Positions 19,850-31,444 of a stretch of 64,000 nucleotides of DNA are shown one piece after another. The DNA comes from Xylogone sp. PMI_703 (lineage: Eukaryota; Ascomycota; Leotiomycetes): the NCBI GenBank assembly GCA_021399445.1, contig JAJTUQ010000015.1:1-64000 (forward strand), given 5' to 3'. The notes under the pieces were generated by a model, which saw only the letters and a list, made by a program, of their open reading frames with translations, was not told the origin of the DNA and ran no database searches. A program made the translations under genes and the position numbers. How positions within the stretch are numbered: the first letter of the stretch is position 1; each line of letters begins with the position of its first letter.

Positions 19850-21830
19850 TACTCATATATATGTACTTCTCGTACGTTTCATCAATGGGATGTATGGCGG
19901 AGAACTATGCTAACTTCGTAGAAATGCCTGTAGGCGTGCGTGTCTATTGATTGGGGCACTGAAACCCTGCGGATCAGGCCGAATATATTAAATAGCCATG
20001 GGTGTGATAGAAAAGCTCTCGCGCCAATGCGGCGGAGCACCTACCATATGCCCCATTCCTCACAGGCGTGATTGCTGAGTTGACATGCCTTACTGATATT
20101 TCAACATATTCCCTTTTGGCCTACCATATCGGTGAGAGTCGAGTGGAGGTCCTGGTAGTGATAACGCAACGACCGAATGAGTCTAATTTAGAGTAGCTTC
20201 CTTTCAACCACTGGGAATTGATAGAAAAAAATAACCAGCTGGTAGAAGGCGCTCATAACTCTATTTATTTTGAGACACGGCCCTCTTCAAGTTTGTTGAG
20301 CTTGAGCCCAATATATTCTGGCCAATCTGATACCACAGCCATTCTAGTCGAAGATCCCACTTGGTAAGAGCCCAGATACTCCAATTGGCCGAGCATAAGA
20401 TCGACTGAAAACAATTACTGATGTTTAAGGTGAGTTACCGGCGTGCTAGAATCGGCGGTAAAACCTTCTTCCTTGAAACTAACTTCGGATGATATTATCA
20501 GTCCCACTCCAAAAGTCCGGGATGTGCATCTCGATTTCGTCCGCGCCACATCAGGAATATACAGCAGAAGTTGAACTGTGACAAACAGGAAGTGCCAGGA
20601 GCATCCTATCATAGATTTCAGCACTCAATATCGGTCAACCCTCTATACTCTGGCGCAAGCTACTACATTAGATGCTTACTGCAAGAGCGACATGCAAAAT
20701 GCGAACGTGTCACCAGAGTGAACGGTTAGTTACGTATGGTGGTGATATACAATAGGTATAGAGAGCTCGCTACTGGGCCGTAGTGTAGCTAGAAGGCAAC
20801 CGACCGATCAGAAGGTAGGGTTTGGTAGGACACGGGAAAGGCATGCTTGTTGAAGATAATATGGTCGTTACTACGTATGTTACACAGTGGGACGTAGGAC
20901 TTCCACGTAAGGCTTTAGCGGTACGTATTTTAGAGTAGAAAATCTCTACCACAATATACATCAATGTCCCTACCAAATACCACTCTGTTATCCTGTGAAA
21001 TGTAGCATTATTGCTATTGTTGAGCTTAAATGCCCTGCAGTCTGCAGGATATTTGCTTACAAGCCCACGGTCTGCAAGCACACACAAAGGTAGCCGATAA
21101 CTATCGGTAGCCGTCTAGGCTATACCATGGCCATATCTTACCAATTTGTACAGCTGTATCTTATTTTGTTAGTATGCCTTGATTGAGAACACATAAACGG
21201 AAAAGAGGGAACTGGAAAGAAGAAATAATTATTGTTAGGGTACTGTATGAGCGCAACAGTGGTGCGCGCTTCGTAAGTAAGAAGTAAAGTTAAACAGCAG
21301 AGAGACAAGCACACAACCAAGCCATTACCGGAATGGACCACCCCCTCGTCAAAGCATGAAAATATTGTTATCTTTTATTAAGCATAACTAACTTCTATGT
21401 GCGAGCGTAGGCTCGGGTTACTGGTGCTCGTTGTGTGTCCCGTACCGCCATACTAGTATGGGTATCCGTAGGTATATTCAAGTAAAGTCCAGTATATTTA
21501 AAGATTCAAAAATTCCCGCAATGTTATTTTAATAGCATCTCATAAATATCGACCTATTTTATCAAATAAAGTTAACTACGTACAATACCGCTATAAGTAG
21601 GGATCTATTTATACTCACGATTAAGCCTCGAGATCTTCGCACCCTGATGTCATCTTAACAAAAAAAATAAAAATAAAAGGAGACCTACTACATTATTGTA
21701 AACGGAAGAGGGTTTCCATAAACCTCTCCGCACGAGAAATATTTCCAGATTTCCGCTTTTGAGCTGACCTCCATATCTTTACTAGACGCAAGGCGTTCTT
21801 GATCTGAGCGCTTGGGGTAGTCCTGACAGA
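19850..21830. other. Gene-poor AT-rich region
   Basis: Short ORFs on both strands (for example minus 20770-21087 and 20415-20624) show no family features or splice support. No tRNA or repeat array noticed. Confidence 0.45.
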
Positions 21831-22133
21831 ATGGACCAGGGCAGCGCACTACGTGATATGAGGCAGCTAACTAACAATATAAAAGCTGGTGTCAATAGCT
21901 TGACAGCTATCACCAATGCTATCATCAATGACGTGGAAAAGCTGGAGAAAATGGTAGGAATACAAACGGCTCTTTTTCCCACTGATGAAATTTCGAACGC
22001 CTACGAGAAAACTAAAGTCACTGGAGATAAATATAAGGGATATGCTGGAACGAAACCGCCTGATGCGACACTAAAGAGGAAGAGGAACGGGATTGAGAGT
22101 GATTGTTCTCCGGATAAGAGGCAACGGCGTTAA
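21831..22133 (+). CDS. Small coiled-coil protein with basic C terminus (uncertain)
   Basis: A 100-codon ORF starting MDQGSALRDMRQL. Residues about 10-45 form an amphipathic helix or short coiled coil (NNIKAGVNSLTAITNAIINDVEKLEKMV). The C terminus has two basic clusters, KRKR and KRQRR, 10 residues apart, like a bipartite nuclear localisation signal. I do not recognise a family. It could be a terminal exon of a longer gene or a transposon remnant. Composition is more protein-like than neighbouring ORFs, which is the only reason it is listed. Confidence 0.3.
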   Translation: MDQGSALRDMRQLTNNIKAGVNSLTAITNAIINDVEKLEKMVGIQTALFPTDEISNAYEKTKVTGDKYKGYAGTKPPDATLKRKRNGIESDCSPDKRQRR

Positions 22134-25014
22134 GGACTAGTGTATGGAGCGAAACAACTTCTATTGATGTTGCAAACGATCTTAACCTAAAGCTGGCCAC
22201 TTAAAGGTACGTAACCGCTAACAAACCCTCAATCTTACCCGTTACTAACGATTTATAGGGAGCACTAACAAGTTGCTTTTTAATAACCTATGTAAGGTTC
22301 TATATTAGGAGTTAATATACTGCTTCCATTATAACGACTTGCTTGCCCATAATCTTCGTCTAGTTGTGCTTTATCTAGAAGGTTACTAGAAAAGAGAAAT
22401 CTTGCGGTGTATTTGTTCTCTTTCTTCGGGTTTAAATTAATTTGAATTGAATGGGGATCTGATTTAGAGGAGGATAGTATGGTCACTAGTATATTGTGTC
22501 AATTAAATTTGCTACTATGTTTACACGATGGATTCTTGCCACCATACCATCATATTACTAATAAGTACAGCTGTGGCTACTGTAATAGATATTAAGACTA
22601 TAAAGCTCGACTGGATGTACTAGTGTGATTCCTAGTCTAGCCGTCACTGGGATCCATTGTCATACTGAGCAGAATTATCTATCAAGCTCGTATATGCCAA
22701 GGGGTATTCAATTCGAATTATCTTTACCCTGCTATACAAATTGTATCCCTTCAATACCCACAGACTTCCACCAGTTGAATAACTTCCTAAATAAGGTACC
22801 AACTCTTTTCTCTTCTTTTCTCGTTTCAAGGTCAATATAAATTATGTTACTTGATATTTATGAATTTGGTGTACATCTGCGATATAAGATGCGATTATGT
22901 AAGGCCTGTTGGTTGATGTAGATATTCAGCTATGCAGGGACTATTCAACCCTACGAGGAATAATATACCATATAACTTGAATCAGTAGCTTGATACTATG
23001 CCTAACGGGGGCCGTAAGCTAGCTCCAAAGTGGCCGGTTATAGGAGCCTGTAGGTCCATATGTATGGCCATACTTGCCTACGATATTGTAGTTGATTCAG
23101 TAGTTCAACTCAATTCAATTCAATTCTATACTGGTTAATTATTATGGTCAGCGTCTGTAACCGGTCTAATAAGAATAAATAATCAACCACACATCGATAT
23201 TCTCCTCACACTGATCGGTAGGTCTCGGCAATGATCTCCACCCCTACAAAGTTACTCCCATCTTATTCCTTCTTATGGACAGTAGTTAGAGTCACTTTCG
23301 GATGATCCAGATTCTTTGTTGTCTTAACATACGGATAATAATGATGATGCCTCCATTGTACCAACTACATTCACCCGCAGTACTCATTATAAGCCACTAC
23401 ACCGTTAACTCCCAGATAAATGCCTCCCAATAGCGCTCCCAAATCTTTAGCTAATCTATAATTTCAGTATTCTTCTATAGACTAACGAATAGTACCATTA
23501 ATTAGTATCATAGGTTTGGTTATAACGACTACCATAGAATCAATCATAGTATCTACAGGACACAAGCCGTGATATGATCTTACCGGTCTCTGAGATCTCC
23601 ACCTACTTATCGCCTCCAATATGGAGGGCGGGTCTCGTATCCTTCTGCAGAATGTTAATGAAGTAATAAGTGAAGAGTGATCTCACCAGCTAATTAGATC
23701 GTAATTCTCTTGGTGTGGATGGCGCAGAGATTAGTACCGCTGGACAACTTGATCAAGTGTCTCAATAGCGTCTAGTAACTCACTAATAGCCGTTGCTTAA
23801 AAGCTATCCTCATTGTCTTGCTTCATTTCTAGAGCTATTTCTTGAACCAGAGAGAGTACTTTCTAAGGAAAGCCCTGGTTATCTCGGATCCCTAAGGATT
23901 TCACGAAGGGCAACAGTACTAAATTCTTTGGTTTCATGGGTTGAGGCTGTACGCTGTGAGCAAATCCAGCTTATATCTATGCCTTTTATCCCTGTGGTTT
24001 TCGCTGCTCCATTCGTTTGCGGCTCATGCGGAAGGATACCTGAGAGACGCTACCGAAGATCTCACCGTGTTATCAGAGATCTAAAACTGATAGAATCCCC
24101 GACTGTTTCAGGCTTTGATACAGGATTTATGTGAGATTTAATTATTGACAGTATCAACACAATAATGGCTTTGAGACTTAAATAAGCTCATAAAACTAGA
24201 ACTATTCGGGGGAGCGAAGACGAGATTGTCTTCGCCATATTCCAACAGGAAATCAAACGCAGTGTCCGAGTTTAAGTGCCGTAGTATAAGGTTATACATA
24301 TAGTCCCGTTGCTCAAGGGGGAACGATAATAGAAGTAGGAATGTTGCAATATTCAAGCAAATATCACAAAACTTAGTTATGTCAAGGGCATCGTCTAGAA
24401 ATTGTTAGATTTTGTAAGCGTGTATTTCCTATGGGTCTACCCCATTTATCAATACAGTATATGTGGGTAAGATTATGCCTCTAGAGACATGATATCTTTT
24501 GACAGTGTAAATTTTTCACGTAATTCTAGCCTTAATTGAGTAGCGCATCAGGGTTACAGTATTGAGTGACCCGATAACACTGAGATTAAGAGTGCTGAGA
24601 GATGGAAAGTACCTCCGTGAGATAACTAGGAGCTCAATCCTCTCCTACACTACGGTTCCATTACGAGAGAAGTTTTGCATGCAGCATAATGTATGCTTTA
24701 ATCACGAATCCGTGTGATTGAGCCAATTCCTCAAAGAGAACGTGTCGGATTTGATGGGACAAAATATCAGAGCTCGATGGAGGTCCAGTACTTTGAACGG
24801 AGCCTTTGAGCACCACTGTTACCACGGACCACTTAGCATACCCCCACGCCCAGCACGGGTGAGCTGCGGTAGACCAGCCTTCGCTTTGCGATGATTAGAC
24901 AGAGGACGAATGTGTCCGTCTCAGCCGTCTCGGCCATGCTAAAGTACTATCACATTACATGACGCAGCCTTCGTTCCGGTATTATTCTTCATCCAACTCG
25001 ATTATCATCGTGCG
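22134..25014. other. Gene-poor AT-rich region
   Basis: No gene recognised. A 113-codon plus ORF at 23793-24134 contains a short cysteine-bearing stretch (FVCGSCGRIPERRYRRSHRV) after a hydrophobic run starting MPFIPVVFAAP. I could not find matching downstream exons, so it is not called. Confidence 0.4.
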
Positions 25015-26094
25015 ATGGCCTCGAAGTCCAATTCCTCGCGACTGAGCCGGAATGACATCTATAGTCTATTACCCGATATTGATAAGACCTTCGACGAGTC
25101 CACGACTCTTAACACCGACGCCACCTCCACTACAGTCGATTTCATAATGCAACAATGCCTCGTTCGATACCTCGTTGGATACATCTTCGCTCAAGCTTTT
25201 GCTTGCTCCTATATTCGGCCCAGATGTAACGGTTTCTACTCTCGAAGAGACAGTAACTTCCACAGGATATCAAGTTATCTATAGCATAGACAAACCCGCA
25301 AATACCGACAGAACTGAGAAGGCACTTGCCGAATTCGCACGATGTCCTACTGCTCACGCTGCACAAGACAATATGAGATATTACCTAAACTCACTCAAAA
25401 CGTCCAAAGTAGCGCAGCCCGCCAAAATTTGGCTCCATTCACTGCTTACGCCTCAGGGCGTGTTCTGGGTCCGCGATGCGGTATTCGCGAAGGTATTATC
25501 ACCGGTAGGCGTGCTTCATGAATACATATCTATATCTATATATCCATTTACAGATTTTTTTCTCTAACTCCCTGAAATCAGCTATTCTGTCTATGAAAGA
25601 GACCGGTGAGAGTGGTTCATCCAATGTGTCGCCCCGCCCGCCTTCTAATGTGGTCTATGCCGCCCAGGTAATCGACCAACACCTTGCATACCACACTGTT
25701 AGTCGAGAAACGTCTAAAATGGATCTCAAGACGGAGAATCCAATGCAAGCCAATGTAGGGGAGTACTTTATATTTAGGCTACCTGACAATGATCTTCATA
25801 AAGCCAAACTGTTTGGGGGTGGGAGATACGAGTCTTGTTATACAACTTGCCAACGGTTCCGCCGAGGGCGCGCATCAGTTTCGTACACCGAAACCTGAGG
25901 AAACTAAAATCAGGCTGGTAATAGCCCATGCGACGCCACTGGTAGTTGCATTCCAAGATGCGGATGTAACAATCAGCAATCAAACGCCACTCCCCATGCT
26001 TCCAAAAGATAAGAGTAACCGTTTTCTAGACCGGAGCTTACTTAATGGCTACTATAGCGTTACAGAGAAAATCGATCCAATATCGTCATCATAA
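25015..26094 (+). CDS. Orphan gene, multi-exon, with a one-base frameshift
   Basis: Coding-like sequence in three pieces. Exon 1 is 25015-25134 (start MASKSNSSRLSRNDIY), whose donor GTCGAT is poor. Exon 2 is about 25196-25504, including LAEFARCPTAHAAQDN and KIWLHSLLTPQGVFWVRDAV. A canonical intron, 25505-25553, leads in phase 0 to exon 3 from 25554, with PRPPSNVVYAAQVIDQHLAYHTV and VGEYFIFRLPDNDLHKAKLFG. At the G5 run 25815-25819 the frame shifts, and good coding sense continues in another frame to the stop at 26094 (DTSLVIQLANGSAEG, TPKPEETKIRLVIAHATPLVV). One fewer G would restore a single frame. I do not recognise the family. This could be a sequencing or assembly error in a homopolymer or early gene decay. 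Confidence 0.45.
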
Positions 26095-27753
26095 TCACGT
26101 TATCATGACATCTAAGACTCTTTATTTAGTTAGCTTGAGTTATTTACTAGTATAAATGTCATATTCCGATGGCTCCATGAATGCTCTACAATATTGAGAC
26201 TAGATATTATTGTATTCTTGCACCATATTTTCAACTTTATATCCTGCAACATGCTTTTCGGATGTGGAATTATAGTGACAAGATATCCAAAACAGAGAGG
26301 CAGGGGGAAACCAAAAAGACGCTGTCGCATTGGTGTCATTTACAGACGATATGCCCCTTCGGGGATTTTCGATCTGAACTTTCCTCCAGATGAATACCTT
26401 CCAAGCTATGATGACATACCTAAAGAAAACAACTAAACCCGCCCGTAACTAGCTAGGAACGAGGAGAAGGATACATTTCTCTCTTGAGAATATGAGCTGG
26501 CACTGTTCTGAGAGGGAGCTTTATATCATGAGGGATGGATGGTCATCACATTGCTATTTTAGTTCCTAGACTAGAATTGAGGAGGGAAGTACGCGGACTT
26601 AGCCAAAAGGTTTATTGGGGGTTATTTTCACGTAGGAGGAACTGTGCATCGGTCAGTTGCAAGGAGCTTCGCACGAGACTGTAATATAGCAATTATTTCA
26701 GAACATCAATAAATCACATTTGCAGACATGTGCAGAATTAACCAGGCGAGACCATAATCTAAGCTTTACAAGATGTAGAATAGCAAAGCGAAACGCAGGC
26801 TGTATAATTGGCAACGTAACTCGGAACAGACGACCGAGATTTGTAAAGACAGGCTAGGCTGATCGTCTTAAGGGAGTAAGTTGTCCCAAAATGCCGTGAA
26901 ATTAATTGCAATGGGTATACAGGAACCATGCAATCACCCCGTAGAATTGCCTGTAGAATCGTCCGTAGAGTCGCCTATAGAATTATCATTTTGTTGATTG
27001 TAAACTCAAAGTACACTATTACTGTATGATCGAGACTTATAATTCCAAATCGGCACCCATGTTGCGCTGAATGACGAAGAGACACCCATGAGATGGGTGT
27101 CTCTATTATTACGATAGCCACAGCAAAAGGCTTGAACAGGAGATTAATAACCTGACATATAGTAGTCAATGGGATCAGTATTATCACTCCCATCTGTTGG
27201 ATATGGGAGCAGACCAAGGATCACAACAAGGAAATGAATTAAGGAGAGTATAGCTCAAGATATAGTCATACAAGTCAAATTAACCCTATCCAGTCTGCGG
27301 AGGTGTAGGTCATCAGTTAAGATGTGGCCCACAGCAGCCCGTCACAGTAGTTGATTTAACCGCTCATTTCCGTCGCGTGGATTAATTATCTATTCTGGCC
27401 GGAATCAGACCGCCAAAGTATTGTCTACCTCCCTAACAGTATCGCTGCAGCTCTCATAATAGGGTAAATTTAGGATGGCATGACTCATAGAACGTCTGGC
27501 TAAATTTAGCATGTTTGTTAACACTCAGAGCTCCCGTGTGGGTCCCTATCAAGTTGCTGACCGAGTATTGGCTTACTGTGGCTCCTCTAGTCTTCTATCG
27601 GGGAAGGATATTAATTTTTCTACATTTAATTTTTGCTAGCGCCTACATTTTTCCTCTTCTTAAAGCACTCTTCCTGGAAATCTTAATCTCGGATCGTGCG
27701 AACCAATAAGCTTAGTTACTCTATTACTCAAGGCCTCATACATCAATTTTATT
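26095..27753. other. Intergenic, one small basic ORF
   Basis: Plus 26194-26436 is an 80-codon ORF whose C-terminal half is very basic then acidic/aromatic (PKQRGRGKPKRRCRIG, then FPPDEYLPSYDD). It could be a terminal exon, but no partner exon was found. The imperfect repeat GTAGAATCGTC/GTAGAGTCGCC lies near 26940-26990, and a short inverted repeat around GAGACACCCAT/ATGGGTGTCTC lies at 27080-27104. Confidence 0.35.
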
Positions 27754-28587
27754 ATGTACATAAAGGATCTCCTTGGAAAGTCGGCTTCACGGTTATGTTG
27801 GCCACTGTGTCCTGGATCATACATCCTACGCAACATCACACGAGCCATTCCCCGTCAGCGACAAGCAAAGCCGACTCATCAACCCGGTAGCATCCCGAAC
27901 ACCGTAAATAGAGTAGCGAGATACGGAGTTTCTCAATTTACCGCCGTGGGCTATTCCGGAACTTGTGTTTTATACAAGCATAAATTTAAGGAAACGAAAG
28001 GGGGCAGTTCTAGATCTACTCACAAAGGTCTTGATCATGTTGTGTATCATACAATAGAAGAACTTCGAATGGCTGAACAGGCTACCCACAATCTCGATCA
28101 AACCCGATCCGCAACCACGGTCTCCAACTCAGCAAAGCTTACTACTGGATCTAGAAATCTCGCACGATCGTTATCAAAACGGCAAAAGGATGGCCGGCGG
28201 GTAACCGCCACCAAATCGTGTTATTCAAAGGCACAACCTGCCCTGCTCTTAGACCTGTTCAGCTACAAGGCCTATCGAAAACAGCCCCATTTCAAAAAGA
28301 TGACCCGTGCAGGTTTCAGCCCCACATATCGCGATAACGGCACCCCAAATATGACGGTCAACCAGATTCTCCTGCGCGAATTTATGATCACTGCTAATAG
28401 TTCCTTAAAAAATCGCCCGGCTCAGATGTCTCGCCTTTCGGCTACCAAGGAACATGGATCCAAATCGAAACTTGAGGTAGACGCAGATTCTGGAAAATCC
28501 CACAGAACAGCGCAACGCAAGTGTGGTAGATGTGGGTTACAAGGCCATAATTCTCGCACATGTCGACAAATCATACCTCCCACTTAG
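27754..28587 (+). CDS. CCHC zinc-knuckle protein, transposon-type
   Basis: A 277-codon ORF. The recognisable part is the C terminus: KCGRCGLQGHNSRTC is a CX2CX4HX4C zinc knuckle (about residues 257-270), the form found at the C-terminal ends of MULE and other transposon or Gag proteins. The rest is basic and Ser/Thr-rich without a domain I can name. No DDE or reverse-transcriptase motif is present, so this is either the end of a longer decayed element or an accessory ORF. The first about 40 residues are doubtful, and the start could be a later Met. The surroundings are AT-rich and gene-free. Confidence 0.4.
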   Translation: MYIKDLLGKSASRLCWPLCPGSYILRNITRAIPRQRQAKPTHQPGSIPNTVNRVARYGVSQFTAVGYSGTCVLYKHKFKETKGGSSRSTHKGLDHVVYHTIEELRMAEQATHNLDQTRSATTVSNSAKLTTGSRNLARSLSKRQKDGRRVTATKSCYSKAQPALLLDLFSYKAYRKQPHFKKMTRAGFSPTYRDNGTPNMTVNQILLREFMITANSSLKNRPAQMSRLSATKEHGSKSKLEVDADSGKSHRTAQRKCGRCGLQGHNSRTCRQIIPPT

Positions 28588-30964
28588 TTTGTATTGGAAA
28601 AGTTATGGCTTGTAGCAATGTATGATCATGTAATTGGAATTGGAATTAATTAATCAATTAACTACTGTATAGCTGGCAAGTAGAACTACATATATAGACC
28701 TACGAGTGCTCAAATAATTCGAATGCAAGTATGCGTACGGTTGCATGCTCCCGATCCCAACAGTTTGGATTATCTTTCAGTTTACTTGTCTATTTGACTC
28801 TTTAATTTATTTGTTTCTTACGTGGCAAAATCAATCTCTCTCGTGCGTTCATTCCTACTGTTATGGATTTAGTAAGAGGAATATTGGTGAGCCTAGAAGA
28901 AATGTTTGCTTCGTGAGTTATCGGGGATCGAGCGTAACCAGCAATAAGGTGCATACAAATTATTACAATATTTAGAATTTACGGTCCTGCCACATTAACG
29001 AGTAATAACGACGCCCTCACTTACGTCTATACATATAGATATTGGGGCATACGTGTAGGCGCCAGGGCTCTACTGTATGCCACGTACAATTATTGGGACA
29101 GTTACCATCGAGCTGTACGGATCAATTCAGTCATTCCTCAATGTATACAGAATCAATTGTAGCCGTAGGCCTTTATAAACAACCAAGCGGTTCTGTATCT
29201 GTGCCTGCAATTCCCCACATCCTACTCTACATAACATAATACAAAAAGTATTTAAAATATAAGTACAGTAATGCAACACGAAAATTTTCCGATTGTTACA
29301 TATTCGCGTAAGGTTTCTGGTTTTTTTCTTGTTTCTTTAATTCAACGTTTTTTTTATTGGTCTCTATATACACACGTAGGATAAAAAAGGTTTGCAGCTA
29401 TTTTTCTTTTTCACTTTACTAATATTTAAGCGTAGTATTGCCTAGTATCAATAGCACCGTAAGATTACACGCGACTTTTTGGTTCTAATGCGAGACTCAC
29501 ATGCCCTTGGCTGCCTTGGCTTCTTGATCAAAAGCGAAACGGGTACCACTCCTGATTTACACGGCATCGAAGAACAGTCTTACAAAGGCAGGCGGTGAGA
29601 GCTCATGCGGAAAGGCGGGACGCAGGAACAGCGAACTGAGCTGTGAAGCTTAATGGTTGATTCGCTCGGTTCCGTAGAGCTAATAATTAAAGGTAGGATG
29701 GGCGGTAGACCAATAAGGAAGCAAGAAAGTTAATATCTAGGTAAGACTAACTACTAGTATGGACTGGAGGAGCGGAAAGTGGACTAAGGGTCAATATGAA
29801 GCGTAGTAAGATTGCCTCGCGGGTCCATGTATGATTCGCATAACGCAAGGTCTTGGCCATAACATTAACATCTGTATTAATACCAAGAATCATCATCATC
29901 CAGATCTAACGCACTCTTGATAAGATCTCGATTAACCACTTCATGTCCACCAGAAGTAGTCCAACCATTTCTAGCCTACTTGTAGATCTGCTAGGTCATG
30001 CAACCAACCGATTACTGGAGTTGAAACCTGTTTTCACGTTCAAGGGATTATGTCTAGATTACAATATTTATCGGAGGCGTTTTCTAGCGGCAAGAATGAT
30101 GGCTATGATCTCTGCTCTTTGGTTGTTTAGTCGTGGATACGTACAAGAGGGAAAGCTCGCAGTCCAACACTAAAGGAACCTAAACCCTGGCTTAGAAACA
30201 ACCACAGCAGATCCGAATGCCAATGAGTGTTCATTTGCAATTACCATGTACATATATTCTTATTGTACAGAGCATCCTGGAAGCCACATAGAAGGGCAAG
30301 AAGTGAGTGACAGCATAATCAGAATTTACAAATTAGCGAACCTACAAAATTAAGTTCAGTCAATATCGATTGTCTATATACTGAGCGCCATCCTATCAAC
30401 CTCCTTCATCGTATTGAACCTCGGCCACTAGAGGCCGAAGGCAGGCGCTTTACGATAGATGGTTCCACCTTCCTCCCCTGTCATTGACGACCGGGTGATT
30501 CACCCAAGAAAAGGAGATGGATGGACGGAACTCAATAACCAAGTAATGAAGATTATTCAAACATTGCCGGCGGCGCCAACGTTGATGTCGTAAAATTTGA
30601 ACTCGGGCACCAGGATAAGTATGTTGATAACCCATCCTCAAGAGATGCAATGTTTCGATAAAATTGTGAATGATTTGCTCGATAGCCATATAAATCAGCC
30701 ATCGATCGCATTCTGGCAATATTGATAGCAGTTTCCAAGTCCTTTAAAAATCAGGAGGGCTATAATACGAAATATTATTATTCTGAGATCAGTAACCAGT
30801 GCTGCGGGTAAGATGTTGAATTATTGAATCTACGGCTATTCGAGCGGCTTGGAAAATGCCATGGATGGCAATCCTACCATAGAGTGATTTATGACTTATC
30901 CATAAGCCTTCATTTTAGACTCATTACTATTAGGAATAAGTATTGTATAGTTAACACATATCGC
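28588..30964. other. Gene-poor AT-rich region
   Basis: No gene recognised. ORFs at plus 29943-30173 and minus 30450-30738 have no supporting features. Poly-T tracts lie at 29320-29420. Confidence 0.45.
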
Positions 30965-31444
30965 TTACAAAGATATGTTGAGCATTGAGCCTGAGGGTCT
31001 TGTGTCGACCACCACTGTGCGGTCAGAATAGTAATCAGGGGCAGGGGACCTTAAATCTTCAATCCCTCGGGATTCAAATGTTTGTTCGATGAGAGAGTGA
31101 AACTCCCTAAAAGCTGTAAGAATGTCCGTGGGCGCAGTCGTAATCACCGCGGAAGGATCTTTGATACTCTTACGACATATTGGGCAAGTATTTTGCTGAT
31201 CCAGCCACGTACTCACACACGGTTCATGAAACCAATGCTTAGGGTTGCAAGGCAGGACGGCCACTTCATCGCCGACTGCAACTTCATCTTTGCACACGCT
31301 ACACTCTCCTTTCAACTCCAGATCGAGCATTTCTCCATTCAGCTCCGTTTTCATTACTGCTGCAATGGCAGCTGATGAAGCGGGACCTGGAGCCTTTGAG
31401 GTCATCTTAACTTGCAGGGCCGATGAAAAGGAGTGTTCGATCAT
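30965..31444 (-). CDS. Small RING-H2 finger protein, putative E3 ubiquitin ligase
   Basis: Single exon, 159 aa, or 146 aa from the second Met (MTSKAPGPASSAAIAAV, at 31405), which I prefer because APGPASSAAI is the usual lead-in of this fungal RING family. The RING-H2 ligands are C48, C51, C66, H70, H73, C76, C87 and C90 (CSVC, LPCNPKHWFHEPC, CPIC), with the conserved Trp (STWLDQ) for E2 binding. RING-H2 proteins bring a ubiquitin-charged E2 to a substrate. Relatives are usually the C-terminal part of much longer proteins. This one has only a short tail of about 65 residues after the RING and no other domain, so it is either a compact paralogue or a fragment. The ligand set is intact. Confidence 0.75.
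   Translation of the reverse strand: MIEHSFSSALQVKMTSKAPGPASSAAIAAVMKTELNGEMLDLELKGECSVCKDEVAVGDEVAVLPCNPKHWFHEPCVSTWLDQQNTCPICRKSIKDPSAVITTAPTDILTAFREFHSLIEQTFESRGIEDLRSPAPDYYSDRTVVVDTRPSGSMLNISL

Noticed and set aside
19557..19856. 99-codon minus-strand ORF with a Cys-Val-Tyr-Met-Ser-type repeat
   Set aside because: It is produced by the ACACATAG array; no gene signals around it.
23793..24134. ORF containing a hydrophobic run and FVCGSCG, reminiscent of small RNase-like secreted effectors
   Set aside because: The downstream sequence lacks the second conserved half expected for that fold, and the putative signal peptide lies in the middle of the ORF.
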